Below, one piece after another: positions 52,733 to 64,000 of a stretch of DNA of 64,000 bases. Each line of letters starts with the position of its first letter. Positions within the stretch are counted from its first letter, which is position 1. The DNA comes from Corticium candelabrum (lineage: Eukaryota > Porifera > Homoscleromorpha > Homosclerophorida > Plakinidae). The notes beneath the pieces were generated by a model that saw only the letters and a list, made by a program, of their open reading frames with translations, did not search any database and was not told the DNA's origin. The DNA is taken from NCBI RefSeq assembly GCF_963422355.1, contig NC_085096.1, positions 6,286,717 to 6,350,716 of the forward strand, written 5' to 3'. The translations under genes were made by a program, and so were the position numbers.

Positions 52733-53179
52733 ATGGCTGGAAGGGTCATGGACCCATCACCAGTTCCTCTTGATGGTCCTGGAATAGTTGTTCAAATTGA
52801 TGAAAGTCTAATGAGACACTACCGCAAGGTATGGCTACAGATGAATAGATAACTACTTATTTGTTACCAACAAGCCTCTAATTCAGTGTAGCACAACAGA
52901 GGAAGAGATCTTCTTGACCACGTCTGGGTCTTTGGGATGTTAGACACTTCGCCGTCCCCTACAGTGGGGTACATGCAAGTCGTCGACAAGCGCGACGCTG
53001 CAACGTTACTGCCGATTATACAACAGCACACACGACCGGGAACAATAATACGTTCAGATCAGTGGGATGCGTATCGAGACCTTGCGGCTAGACTTCCTAC
53101 GGTTGCTTCTCACAGACCAGTCAATCAGAGCAGGCATTTGCAGCAGGTATCGAAGCTCCCGCAAAGCATCCGTCTGTGA
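52733..53179 (+). pseudogene. Merlin / IS1595-like transposase fragment
   Basis: Two exons, 52733-52828 and 52892-53179 (phase 0), give 127 residues. GPGIVVQIDES carries the first catalytic Asp. HNRGRDLLDHVWVFG, VVDKRDAATLLPII and GTIIRSDQWDAY (second Asp) follow in the order of ISXO2-type DDE domains, then the VNxSxH motif as VNQSRH. The frame then diverges and stops before the expected third acidic residue, so the C-terminus is lost. Merlin elements are the eukaryotic relatives of IS1016/IS1595. The N-terminal zinc-ribbon part is absent too. Confidence 0.7.
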
Positions 53180-55056
53180 TTGCTCAGTAAATGGCAATTG
53201 CGAGACAGAGCTTAAGTGGTCACGTGACATATGTCACTGAGCCTTCTCTCTCCCGAGAGGACACAAAGATGTAATGCATCACGGTATTCTGCAAGGAAAA
53301 GCGTATACAAGAAACAAAAAACCTGTAAACGAGGCTAATATTTCGTTACATTTGCAGATCAAACGTATCTCTAATGGTGGTAACAGCCATGCGTAAATTG
53401 TAAACCATGATATATACACCTGTCTGTTGTATAGCCGTCTGATTTCTAAGCGTCGCGGCAGCACAGCTTGATACTAGACAACTAAGACAGTCAATCGTAA
53501 ACACTAAACTCAAATGATGAACTGGTAGAGCACTGCATATATGGTATAGTAACAATTTTAGTTAAAATGAATGCTGGTTTGAATGTAGAGTAACGTTGGA
53601 TCAATTCTTAATGGTCAATACTGACTGAATTGTGGTAACTGGAACTACCTTCGGAAGTAGTATGGCAAATGTCATGACCTAATAGAGTGGTTTTCCTGTA
53701 GTGTGTAGATTCTTGACGTCAGCAGAGATGCTGGCCAAATACGTTCTTCAGAGAATACAGTGACGGTCCCATGCCTAGTTTTGCATCTTGCATCTCCATC
53801 TTGTATCGCAGTATTGCGATTGTACTGATGAAAAACACATTGCTAGGCAGGGGTGTGTTGTGATTGTGCTGATGAAAAACACATTGTTAGGCAGGGGTGT
53901 TAGTTATGACACCCTATAGCGTCCTCGGCTTTCTGTACAACTTCTCTATACAATAGAATCGCATGAAAAAGCCCTAAAGCAAACAGAATAGTATATTTCA
54001 TAAGAATGGAAGACTCTAAAATAACCATCTTATTATATAAAGCCAACCAGACAACTTATTATGCAAGAGGAATAACAACCAGAGAGACATTATTCCTACT
54101 CAAGTGAAGTTGTGCCCTAGTCTAGATGGGTTACTGTCCAGACATAGTATGATACATTATCATAATCTAAACAATTGAGATATAATTGATTTCAATCAAT
54201 TTGAGGCGACGCATGGTACAGCAAAGCTGCAGTTGGTACTAATGCTCTTATAGTGCACACCTGTACGCGACATGGACGTATGCTTTACAAGTTATCACAA
54301 ACGCAAGCATACTGACCGTTTCTTAACTTGTTAAGAGCAACACGTTACTATTTGCCATTTGCAACAGACTCAATTCGCAACTGATACAGTTAAGTGCACA
54401 TTTTGTCTGATGCCACAGATATCCGTTTACAACACGCCAATTGAGGACACGCTGTTCGGCAAAAAAACAATTATGTTATTTGATTTTGTTTCCTAGACAG
54501 CTATTACTCGTGACAAGGTCGTCATAAGTATGTCGTGGCAAGAACCCAAGCAGACTGACGTTTGTGAATTCACTTGTTCTTAGAAGTTTTGCTGATCTAC
54601 CAGCAAGGCTACTAAAGCGAACTCATCAAATAGGTGCTCTCTACTACTCCTCTACACCGGCAGACGGACGAGAACACACATACATGTAGTACACAACTAG
54701 AGCCACGCGTATTAACATAAGCAGTACCTGATCTTTGAAAAATTTCTTCTATTTTCTACGTATTGATCCAGACGAGCTGAGGGTTGTACATTGACGTGGG
54801 CTCTTTGCCAGACGTGGAACCTGGAAGCTTGTCCTTGAGTTGATGAGATACAATTGGAACTTCAGAGTGCATGTCAGCTGCTTCGAATCTATAGCACAGG
54901 AAGTCCAACTGTGTCATAATCGCGATTATTGGCATTTTGTTTATTCAACGACCACGTAGTTGGAAAAATTAGGATGCCTCACGTGAGGTAATATATACTC
55001 GCACAGTACATGTTGTGTCCTTTAACCCTAAAGCAAACATGCATTGGTCATACAGC
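53180..55056. other. Intergenic, nothing recognised except a tandem duplication
   Basis: About 1.9 kb of short frames. A 44-bp direct tandem duplication is at 53818-53905. Confidence 0.45.
53818..53905. repeat. 44-bp tandem duplication
   Basis: Two adjacent copies of a unit containing CTGATGAAAAACACATTG and TAGGCAGGGGTGT, differing at about two positions. Confidence 0.85.
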
Positions 55057-55063
55057 TGTAGGT

Positions 55064-58000
55064 CAGTGGCGTAGCCAGGCATCTATTTTACCGGGCATAT
55101 GCCCGGGCAACTTTTTGCTTTGCCCGCGTATTTTAGGTGACATAAATTCAAGTTCAACGCATTTCTATAAACAGTCGGGAACACCGTGATAGAGGAGTCC
55201 CGCCCACGGAACTGTCCCGGATGCCGACTAATATCAATTCTCAGCGTCTGATTCGTTGAATTCGCTCAATGCAGGAGAAGATGGATGCGTCAGAGTCTAA
55301 CGCTAAGCGTAGAAAGCGAAAGCGACATACTGTGACTCTGAATGACTTTTGGGGACCCAAAAGGTATCATTTCTCGTAGATACCAGTGTAATGATTTGGT
55401 GTACTTGTAGAAAATGTTTGTGGTTAATTAGAATTGAAAACGGTGACAAAACGGGCGATTCAGACGATATGCCTAACAAAATTCAGCAAGCCATACCTGA
55501 AAGCGCTGAGTCTGCCTACGAAGCCCCGGATGATTCTGGTTCTGGAGAAGACATGGCAAATACCGAGCCTGGTAATGCTAGGAGTACTGTGTGTTCAACA
55601 TCTTTGGAGATCATATCAAGTACATATGTACATATTCTTTCCAGGCATTCATGATTGATTTATGTTGTGTTCTCTACAGAGTTGGACATTTCCACGAGGT
55701 TTCAGAGCGGCCCTTCCCAACCGGTCTGTCAGTTTCCTTCTAAAAATTTTGGAAAGGGAAAACACTCATGTAGAAGATCGTTTGTTGCCACCTGGTACAC
55801 AACATATCCATGGTTGGAATACTCGATAAAATTTGACCGAGCCTACTGCTTTGCCTGTCGTCATTACTGCCTTGGCAGTGCAAGCGGCCGTGCCGACACA
55901 GCGTTTACCAGTATAGGTTTCGGCGACTGGAAGCATGGTACTGGTAATAAAGGAGCATTTCTGATCCATGCCAGTTCGGCACATCACAGGAATGCTATGG
56001 CAGAATGGCATGAGCGGCGACTGGATGACTGTAACAGCCAGCGTCGACGAGTTGAAGACCTCTTTGCAGAAGAAGATGAACGCGTTGTTCTTTCTAACAG
56101 ACACTATTTAAAATGTCTGGCGGAGGTTATCCTCTTGTGTGCTAAACAGAATCTTGCACTTCGTGGGCACGATGAATCGGAGGAGTCATCGAATCCAGGC
56201 AATTTTTTGGCTGTATTTGAGCTTCTTGCAAGGCATGATCACGAATTGTTCAAACGAATTGAAACGCTCCCCGGTAACGTAAGTTATAAGTCTCCAGAGA
56301 TTCAAAACGCTTTGATCCAGTTGATGGCTGATATGGTACGAGAGAAAATATGCAGTGAAGTACAAAGGAGTGGCTATTTTTGTCTTATTTGCGACGAAAG
56401 TAAAGATGTAGCAAAGAATGAACAGCTTGCAGTTGTTCTGCGCTATGTTCTAGACGGGACTGTTCATGAGCGGTTTATATCTTTCACACCTCTTGGCAAC
56501 CTTGCAGCAGACGGGATAGCAGAGGAGATCTGTCAAGTGTTGACAAGGAACAAACTTACCTTGCAGAACTGCATTGCTCAAACCTACGATGGTGCTAGTG
56601 TCATGAGCGGAAAGCACACCGGCGTTCAGAAGAGAATCAGAGACATTGCTCCGAAAGCCGTCTACACGCATTGCTACGCACATAGGCTGAACCTTGTTGT
56701 CGTTGATTCTGTAAAGTCCGTCTCCTCGGCGAGTGTGTTCTTTGACGTCCTTCAGAGGCTGTACGTCTTTGTTTCATCTTCTGCTGTTCACCCAATTTTC
56801 TTAGAAGCTCAAAAACGTCACTATCCGCAACGTTGTGAGAGCGTCACGCTGAAGAGACTTTCAGACACACGATGGACCTGTCGAATAGACTCTATACGAG
56901 CAATGCTTAAATCCTTTACAGCAGTAGTCGATGCCTTATCCTCTTTGACAAATGCTAGCAACAGCGAAAGAGCCATTTTAGCTGCAGGTCTATTGTCACG
57001 AGTGAAATCGTTAGAGTTTACCTCAAACTTGGTTATTTTCGAAAAGCTGCTGACTATTACAAAAAATCTGTCCGATCAGTTGCAAGCTGAAGATTTAGAT
57101 CTGTCTGGAGCCGTTGATTTGTTAGAGACTGTGATAGAGCAATTGGTGGAGACCAGGGAATCCGGGTGGGACGATACATGGCAGCAAATTCTTCACTTGG
57201 CACAAACCTGCAGCGTTAATATGGATGTTTCTGATGGATCACGCAGTCGTGGTGATCCTGGACTTGTTACCGGTCGTCGCACTCGGAAACAAAAGGAAAT
57301 TACTGATTGCGTTTTAACAGAGACTACTGGGCAGCGATTAACTGATTATTTCACCAACGATCAAGATCCCCTGGATGACGTGGCAAGAACGAAAATTCAT
57401 TTACGACGAAAGCTTTTCTTACCGGTGATAGACCAAATGCTGCAGGAACTGGAATCAAGATTCAGCAACGATGGACGATCCCTTATGAAGTCAATTCAGG
57501 CTTGTAGTCCACAGTCCCGAAACTTCCTTCAAGCAGACGCCATTAATGCCTTAGTGGTACATTACGACATAAACCGTGAGGAAATTGGTTATGAAACTCA
57601 TCAGGCAAGAAAATTTCTTAATGCATCTATGTGTGAAATGAAGTCTATCGCCGACGTCATTAGAGTTCTTACGCCGGTCAAAGCAGCTTTTCCGCATCTT
57701 ATATCTGCCTTGCAGATAGCGTTGACTGTTGGGGTGACATCTGCCTCATGTGAGAGAACTTTCTCTAGTTTGAAGAGGCTGAAGACTTACACGAGACAAT
57801 CGATGCTGCAAAGCCGAATGAACAGTCTAGCGATTTTGACCATAGAGAAAGATGTAGTTGAAACGTTAGATTTAGAGAGGGTAGTTACGAAATTTGCAAG
57901 TTTAGAATTTGGAAGATGCCGAAGATTAAGTCTAGTTAGCAAAAGCACAAAATTTTAGTGCTCTATAGAACAGCTTGTATTCTAACTGAGCTAATTATGA

Positions 58001-58090
58001 GTACATGATTAGGTTTTGTTCGATTGGTTTGTGAAATTGATGGATATGGGCAATGCCCGGTCAGTCCCTAAGGGCATGGCTACGCCACTG
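55064..58090 (+). mobile_element. Complete hAT DNA transposon, 3027 bp
   Basis: The ends CAGTGGCGTAGCCA and TGGCTACGCCACTG form inverted repeats of a well-known hAT type. TGTAGGT repeats directly outside (55057-55063 and 58091-58097), seven matching bases of the usual eight. Subterminal GGGCAxxxGCCCGG palindromes lie at both ends. One transposase gene fills the interior with no stop or frameshift, so this copy may be autonomous. Confidence 0.92.
55269..57958 (+). CDS. hAT transposase (ZMYM1/DUF4371-like)
   Basis: Three exons, 55269-55363, 55432-55571 and 55680-57958, give 837 residues with consistent phases (2, then 1). A basic N-terminus (AKRRKRKRH) could be a nuclear signal. A TTF-type zinc finger region follows (HSCRRSFVATWYTTYPWLEYS ending in CFACRHYC, residues about 100-145). 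The RNase H-like core has ICDESKD (about 316), QTYDGASVMSG (about 378) and HCYAHRLNLVV (about 408). The C-terminal hAT dimerisation domain has SASCERTFSSLKRLK (about 765). It cuts and pastes the element via the CAGTGGCG ends. Length is normal for this group. It could be mistaken for a host ZMYM1-like gene, but the flanking inverted repeats and target duplication settle its origin. Confidence 0.9.
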
Positions 58091-58097
58091 TGTAGGT

Positions 58098-58978
58098 GCC
58101 GCCTAGCCAAATGTACAAATGTATTCCCATGTATGACTGGGGCAACCCACTAACGGATAAGTACACATGCAACTTACTATATACTAATAGTTGCAGATGT
58201 AGATTCTTTTCGTAGAAAAACTCTTCTTCTTGCATTGGTTGGCTACAACTTTAATTGTCTAACACAAACTGGCGGCAATAAAAGATTTGATTTGTGTAAC
58301 GATAAACATTACTTGTAAATGACTTCTTTCTAGACCATAAACTTGAAAGTATTGCAATATACGATGGGAAATCTGCCGCAGTTTTATGTGGTGCAATATA
58401 CGCTGAATTCTGAGTGCACATTCTGCATTGCAATTGCCAACAGCAAATATTACAATTGAATTCCCTAAGTTACTCGAATCGCGCGCACCCCAATAGTCAT
58501 GTGACCAGACACTAAGCCTGCATACTCGGATGTACATCAGGTGGGACTAGGCACGAACATTCTTCCATGAATTCTCGTGGATATTACTATATTACTGACG
58601 ATGCAACAGCTGCCGCTATGGAAATCGCAGAGTTTACGTCAAACGTTCCATCCGGTTGTTTTCAGCGCTTTTTCAGAGCAAAACTTAAGCATTAAATGGG
58701 CTATTGCCTTACCGCAACTTCCCTCCAATTGTTGCCAACCTCTTTCTAAGAAGGTGCAAAACTTGTTCAAAGAAACCTTTGCTATAGTATCTGTAATCTT
58801 TTGTCCGTCTGACAACTCTGCCTGTAACTTCCTGCACGTGTGAACGTACCATAGCATCAGTGGTCAGCGGCGACTGAAAGATATTAAATATTGAACTAGG
58901 TTAAACGACCCTAGGCTGTTAGACTACCATTTAGCATAGCTATTCAATAAGTACTTTCGAAGTCATTTTGTATGATTT
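58098..58978. other. Intergenic, nothing recognised
   Basis: About 900 bases downstream of the hAT element with short frames only. Confidence 0.45.
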
Positions 58979-58984
58979 TGGTCC

Positions 58985-59085
58985 TGACGCTCTGGTCCGG
59001 AAGTTCGAGGCTAATGGAGTGGTAGCCATTGTCGCCAACCACTAAAGCAAGACATATTATTATTATAATTATTAATATTATAAAT
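58985..59085 (-). mobile_element. SINE head fragment
   Basis: Read on the minus strand, TTTAGTGGTTGGCGACAATG and GGCTACCACTCCAT match the head of the SINE at 37300-37332, next to ATT-rich sequence. It is 3'-truncated and its B box is degenerate. Confidence 0.65.
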
Positions 59086-59837
59086 GGACAGACGTATAAA
59101 CATACAGATAAATAAACCGACGTTAAGACGACTGATAATTATACTAAATCTCTTTCCAAATTCAGCGGATTTCGTTGATTTCGTAACTCCTGGTGATTCT
59201 AGAGTGGGTTCAACGTTGATTGATGTCATACCATTGGGAAGAACTTAAGGTCAGTACAAGGTATGATGGCTGCCAGCATCAAGCTAAAAAGAAAATAACA
59301 CAATCATATCATGATGCCTCAGTCAGAAATGATGTGAAAGAAGATACTCTATAGTTCGATATAAGCTAGCTAGGCTAATACATGTATCACTGCTTAGGTA
59401 GTTGTATACTATAGGATGCAAAGGCACGGCTGGATGCGATTCCTTCCCCACGAGCTTGCATGTGAAGCTAAAGATCTTAGATTGGCGTGCCGCAAAAAGG
59501 TTGGAAATATTAACACCTGTATATCCCACATTAGATACTATGCAACTGCGGTAAATCTTTGGATGACGGTAGCGATGATTTAATTACCTGCAAAACAAGT
59601 GGTGGTCCTGTGTGAACGCATGGCAGTGTCGTGTAAACCTGGGCAGACTGCCTAACATCACTGAACGTATACCACAAGATGGATTCACCACGTTTACGTT
59701 ATAAACTGGGCTGACGCTCGGTTTGCGTACGTTTGTAAACCCGTCATAACTCTGATACTTTGTAAGTACAGACTACGCTACAATTGATTTGCGCTCTACA
59801 CGCAACCTCAAATTACTTTGAGTGCTTCAGCATTAAT
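59086..59837. other. Intergenic, nothing recognised
   Basis: About 750 bases with no supported gene before the RTK C relic. Confidence 0.45.
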
Positions 59838-60397
59838 TCAATTTGTCTCTTTCATAGTTTCAGACAACGTTTTTGACAATTCCTCAAATGTAGGTTATTG
59901 ACATGGACTATCTGCCCATGTGCAATTTTGATATTTTCTGTAAGATAGGCGTTCAACATTTTCTTCATTGACTGCTGTTGTTATGCATACGTAAAGTTAG
60001 CGATTGTTATTGGTAGAGTAAGAGTTCAAATATAACAACCTGCCCAACAGACCAGCATAATATCATCAAATGATATGTGCAATATCGCGTCACACATTGT
60101 TGAATCATCATTCTTACAGACGACGTAGACAGCCAGTCGGACAACTCATTCGATAACCGTTTGTCAGAGGATCGCAGTGTTTCTGGAGGAACACTAGAGT
60201 AAGAAGATCCTCCTGCATATAGCAAACATTATCGTTCGAAATGTAGCGTAGCTATAAGGTCTGGCTTAGCCATGACCAGATGTTTAAAGTAAGTTAGTTA
60301 ATACTAAATACCATTAGAACTAATACTTATATAATAATGTAATACTCTGAACGCACCAAGTGTAGCAATCCCCCATAGCAAGACACCAAATGACCAC
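59838..60397 (-). pseudogene. Receptor tyrosine kinase C, truncated pseudogene
   Basis: Three minus-strand exons match RTK A and B: 60357-60397 (41 nt, WSFGVLLWGIATL), 60118-60212 (95 nt against 97 in A and B, SSYSSVPPETL then GYRMSCPTGCLRRL) and 59838-59937 (100 nt, ending PTFEELSKTLSETMKETN). The 2-nt deletion shifts the frame inside the second exon. A TAA replaces the codon before PTFEEL in the last exon. Glutamate of the LLWEI motif is glycine. A remnant of the preceding exon's end (GAGCGACATGTGAGT) lies near 60470, and beyond it homology stops. It is a dead tandem copy, useful for dating the duplication. Confidence 0.88.
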
Positions 60398-60479
60398 CTA
60401 CGACAACACAGCCATCATTACTCAGTCATCATCCGTGTATATCTTAATACAGGTATACTCACATGTCGCTCGATGGCTC

Positions 60480-61840
60480 CCGGCAGATCTTCCTCATCTT
60501 GCAATTCATCGCTTGAAGAACCTCCGGACGGCTCTTCGGAAGAAGACCTGTCGCTGTCATCACCTCTAACACGATGGTGATGCCTTAGGTCTAAAGGTGT
60601 AGCCATTTTCTACGCTCCGCTGACTACACACGTACACGCGTCTCCCTCCAGTGACTTCAACACGATACCACGCCATTCACCGGAACTCGAATAACTGGAA
60701 GCAACTTTCACCTGCTATATCACAGCGAAGGCCTATCTTAAAAATCTACAACTATTTTTCCTGTCATGTATGCAACTAGAACTATCGATTTCCAACATAG
60801 AATTTTTGATTTTTCCGTTGCAGTTAGTTACCCTTTAAGTTAGTCCATAGATACTAGAGCGGGTGAAAGGGATTGGAAACGCCTAATAGATGACGTCATC
60901 GTGCAATACAAAACGATCCGGGTCGGCAGTTGCCTTTGATGCTCATGCGCGTTACGCCATTCTGCGAGCAAAAAAGTGAACCTTTACGTTTACAGCAAGT
61001 TGCAGCAGACTAGCCCAGGTCAGTTTTCACCCAGTGCCATTCGTACAGCGATGAAACGGACAACTTTGGTATCTCTTGTTGTTCGCTGTCTTTCAGAGTT
61101 ACTGGCAAACGTGTGAGCACTCACTAGTGAAGGACGCCAGTGAAGGTACCCATATCAATGCTATCATAATCTAGGGAGACGGAAGAAATACACAGAGAAA
61201 CGATGAATAGGTCTTCTTCCGCTACTAAAATGGCGGCGAGAAAAGCTGACGTCGTCTAGTTTGTGTACCTCTAGCAGTGGGCTACGAGCTCACATAACCG
61301 GGGAGAGTGCATGAACTAAGCAGGCGGTATTACGTCAGTGGAACCAGGTATAAAAGACGATGATAAAGGTACGTAGTTCAGTACACTAGTATCCTAAAGG
61401 AGAAAAGGTCATATTTTCTGGTCTCCACTTTGTGTACCTTCAGCGCGACCTTGATAGTTCACAAGTAGTAATAGGTTCCAAATTCTGTTCTGGGTGCCTT
61501 TCAAAAGTGGAAATGGGAACTTGAGAAGCTGAGGACATTGAATTGAACTAATTTAATAAAGATTTCTATCAGGTATTGTGCAAGTGCAACCATAGCTATA
61601 TTAGTATTAGAGCGTACAGCAAGAATAGTTCCACGTTGGAGAAATATGTTCCAATTGTTAGATGGGACGAAAGATGTATCTGACTTTCAAAAAGAACAGG
61701 GAGAGAAGAAAGTCTGCTGCCAGGGAGAAACTTGAAGTCGAATTGTGAAAGTCTAGCCTTGACAAGGTTTGATGGTATTGTCCTAGCCTTTCCATTGATG
61801 GCATCAACAGTACCCAAGATAATGTGACTAATATTGGCTT
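60480..61840. other. Intergenic, nothing firmly recognised
   Basis: About 1.4 kb. A minus-strand frame (60418-60606) rich in Asp/Ser/Glu overlaps the RTK C remnant and has no known domain. Confidence 0.4.
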
Positions 61841-61844
61841 AAAA

Positions 61845-64000
61845 ACAGGATACTCAGACACCTCTGAATCCAAGCATAACCTGTGTAACTCAAACAGAGG
61901 TATAAGACTGGATTGTAATTAATGTACTAAAGTGTGACAGGAAAACTGTGTTTTCTCATAGTGTGAGGATGTCTCCATTGTTGAGAATCGACCTTCCCAA
62001 ACTTCTGGCCCACTTGATTTTTATGACATAATGAGTTCATTAGCTTTACCAAAGGGATGGTTCACTGTCTCTACAAATGCAGAGTCTCTTTGCTGTGTTA
62101 TTGTCCACATTGTTGCCAACTCAACATTTCAGCTTGCTCAAGCAGATGTTACTTTGAAGATTTTGGACGACCAGTCCTGGGTTGTTTTCATGCGTGGACG
62201 AACAGTGAGTGAAAGAGGTCGTACCCAGTTGTCATCACCCTTGGTTGTCACCAAAGGTGCTTCTATTAGAACCATTATAGATAATTTGAAGAGGTCTCAG
62301 ATTTGCATCGGCAATCCTGATGAATGTTGACATCCTCTATCACAAAAAAGGAAAGGACAGTTCAAGAAATCCGGAGGAGATGAAGACATTGCATTTATGG
62401 ACCAAAAAGAGGTCGTGTTCAAAGGAAAGTGTTTTACAAGAACCATTCGTCACGTCAGTTGTGACATGGTGGCATGTGGCAAGGACGGTCGATGTAGAAC
62501 ATGTAGGCAGTATAGAGCAACACTTAGAGCAATGAATCATCGTGAAAAGAAACTGTGGTGCAAACAAAGAGGGAAGTTGTAACTCGAACAAACAATCGTT
62601 ATATGACAACACCAGAGAGAGCGATGAAATTGAAGTCTTACAAAAATTCTGTCAAGTCAGCCATGCAAAGGATGGCTACAATGAAGTCACTTTTAGTTGC
62701 AAATGTAGAGATGAATGGTATGGAGCTAGATTCTGAAACACACAATGACCTACTACAAATAATGAAAGAACAGTCATCTAAAATTGCTTCAAAATTTCCC
62801 AAGAACTCTTTCCGTCACCTATTTTGGAAACAGCAGATGGAAGCTGCATTATTAAAAATCCAAAGCAGATGAGATGGCATCCATTGATAGTCCGATGGTG
62901 CCTGTCTGTCAAGCAAACGTCATCCACTGCTAATGAGACACTTTATAATTCTGGTCTGGTCACACTTCCATCCAAACGAACACTGAGAGATTACACCCAC
63001 ACTTGTAACGTGTCCTCTGGATTTTGTAACAGCATAGATGAGAGGCTTATTCAAGATGCCAGTTTTGATAGTGCTGCTGACTGGCAAAAGCACGTTGTGT
63101 CGATTCTTGATGAGATGTACATTAAGAAAGATTTGGTGTTCAACAAAACAACAGGCTGCTGAAAGGTTTCATCAATGTTTGTGATGTCAACAATCATCTG
63201 ATGAAATTTGAACAGTTATTGGCAACCAAGAAATCATTGCCAGCTCTTGCAAATTCAATGTTCATGCTAATGGTGAGAGGAATATTTCCTCCTTGAGATT
63301 TCCATATGTACAGTTTCCTTGCAAGACTCTCTCTGGTGATACCTTATATCCTATTGTTTGGGAACCTATTCAACGACTGGAACTACTTGGATGTAAGGTG
63401 CTGGCAATAATCTGTGATGGAGCTAGTAGTACTCGTAGCTTCTTTCGTATTCATTCAACAAAGAATTCTTCAGAGGCGCAGGAGCAGCTAGCTTATAGAA
63501 CTAAAAACCCTTTCAGCTGTGATCGTGACCGCACATTTCTCTGGTTTGTGTCTGATGCTCCCCATTTGATGAAGACGACACGAAACTGTTGGACTAGCCC
63601 TAAGCGAAATCTCTGGGTTGGTTACAGCATATTGTATGACAGATATTGCACCTCTGCTATCTATGTTTGTGTTTAGAATTGTGGTAAAGATATAAGTTGG
63701 AATCATCTTCGACGACTGTACTACCAAGATTCTGGGGCACAGAGATGTGCTGGAGGGTTGAGTCTTGTCCCTAAGCTGAAGTTTGAGCACCTCAAGTTAT
63801 CCCGTTTTCTAAAATGAGAGTGGACTTAGCAGTTCAGGTAAGAATGTATGTACGTCTCCTTGCTACAGTAGAAATCATTGCGACTGCTCTTACCTCTTTC
63901 CTCTGGACAGGAATATACTGGATGTATCATACACATGTTTATGTGTGTCTACAGGTACTGAGTGAGTCAGTGTGTCATGCTCTGCTGGAGATCGGTGGAG
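61845..64000 (+). pseudogene. P-element-type transposase, decayed, runs off window
   Basis: Segments in order: a small possible exon (61845-61902) with a QTPLNPSITCVTQTE-like stretch; 61961-62582 with QICIGNP and RHVSCDMVACGKDGRCRTCR; 62555-62872 with KFPKNSFRHLFWKQQ; 62824-63162 with MRWHPLIVRWCLSV and LPSKRTLRDYTH; a part near 63156-63296 with INVCDVNNHLMKF; 63293-63676 with VWEPIQRLELLGCKVLAIICDGAS and VSDAPHLMKTTRNCW (D(2)H motif); and a final exon to 63837 (GKDISWNHLRRLYY, MRVDLAVQ) with GTAAGA, continuing at about 63955 (VLSESVCHALLEIGG). This is the P/THAP9-type DDE transposase. An in-frame TGA at 62328-62330 and several frame changes make it inactive. The N-terminal THAP finger is not seen. 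Confidence 0.78.

Noticed and set aside
55655..57958. Stand-alone 767-codon host ZMYM1-like gene
   Set aside because: The first codons lie in an intron; two upstream exons join in phase and the unit is enclosed by hAT inverted repeats and a target duplication.

Overview
This is animal nuclear DNA, most likely from a sponge; Porifera is an inference and a homoscleromorph is only a guess. The grounds are intron-rich genes with GT-AG splicing, Ig-ectodomain receptor tyrosine kinases (RTKs) in a local cluster, and a dense mix of metazoan-type transposons. There are no bacterial operons, rRNA genes, functional tRNA genes or CRISPR arrays. Host genes are short exons joined across introns, so single open frames understate them. 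I joined exons by hand using splice sites and reading phase.

Host genes form a theme of receptors and possible ligands. RTK gene A (+, 274-7666, 5' end outside the window) gives the kinase C-lobe. RTK gene B (-, 45632-50897) gives an Ig domain, stalk, membrane span and a whole kinase domain. RTK C (-, 59838-60397) is a decayed third copy with the same exon lengths. A five-exon, kinase-less Ig membrane protein (19483-21019) resembles the receptor ectodomain. A three-exon secreted protein at 39803-40785 looks like a fibroblast growth factor (FGF), and 44579-44992 may be a second, interrupted FGF-like sequence. The kinases are FGFR/RET-like, so this may be a local ligand-receptor cluster. The FGF call rests on motif reading only.

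The rest is mostly mobile DNA. The centrepiece is a 9.7-kb Kolobok-like DNA transposon (23411-33117) with TTAA target duplications and 19-bp inverted ends. It carries a damaged transposase and, convergently, a gene joining a CXC-like cysteine motif to a P2X7 'ballast' domain. A 4.3-kb Ty3/gypsy element with identical 104-bp LTRs sits inside a Kolobok exon. Other elements are an apparently intact hAT (55064-58090), a decayed P-type transposase (61961 to the end), a Crypton recombinase relic inside an RTK intron, a Merlin/IS1595-like fragment, a pogo-type element with only the DNA-binding part, two LINE copies with restriction-like endonuclease (one ending in a TCTG microsatellite), a tRNA-derived SINE, MITEs and three large fold-back elements.

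Simple repeats are abundant: CT, CA, TG, TA, ATT and ACAG tracts, plus a 2-kb C-rich minisatellite (16630-18650) that is open in three frames but is not a gene. Long stretches with no recognisable gene are listed as such.
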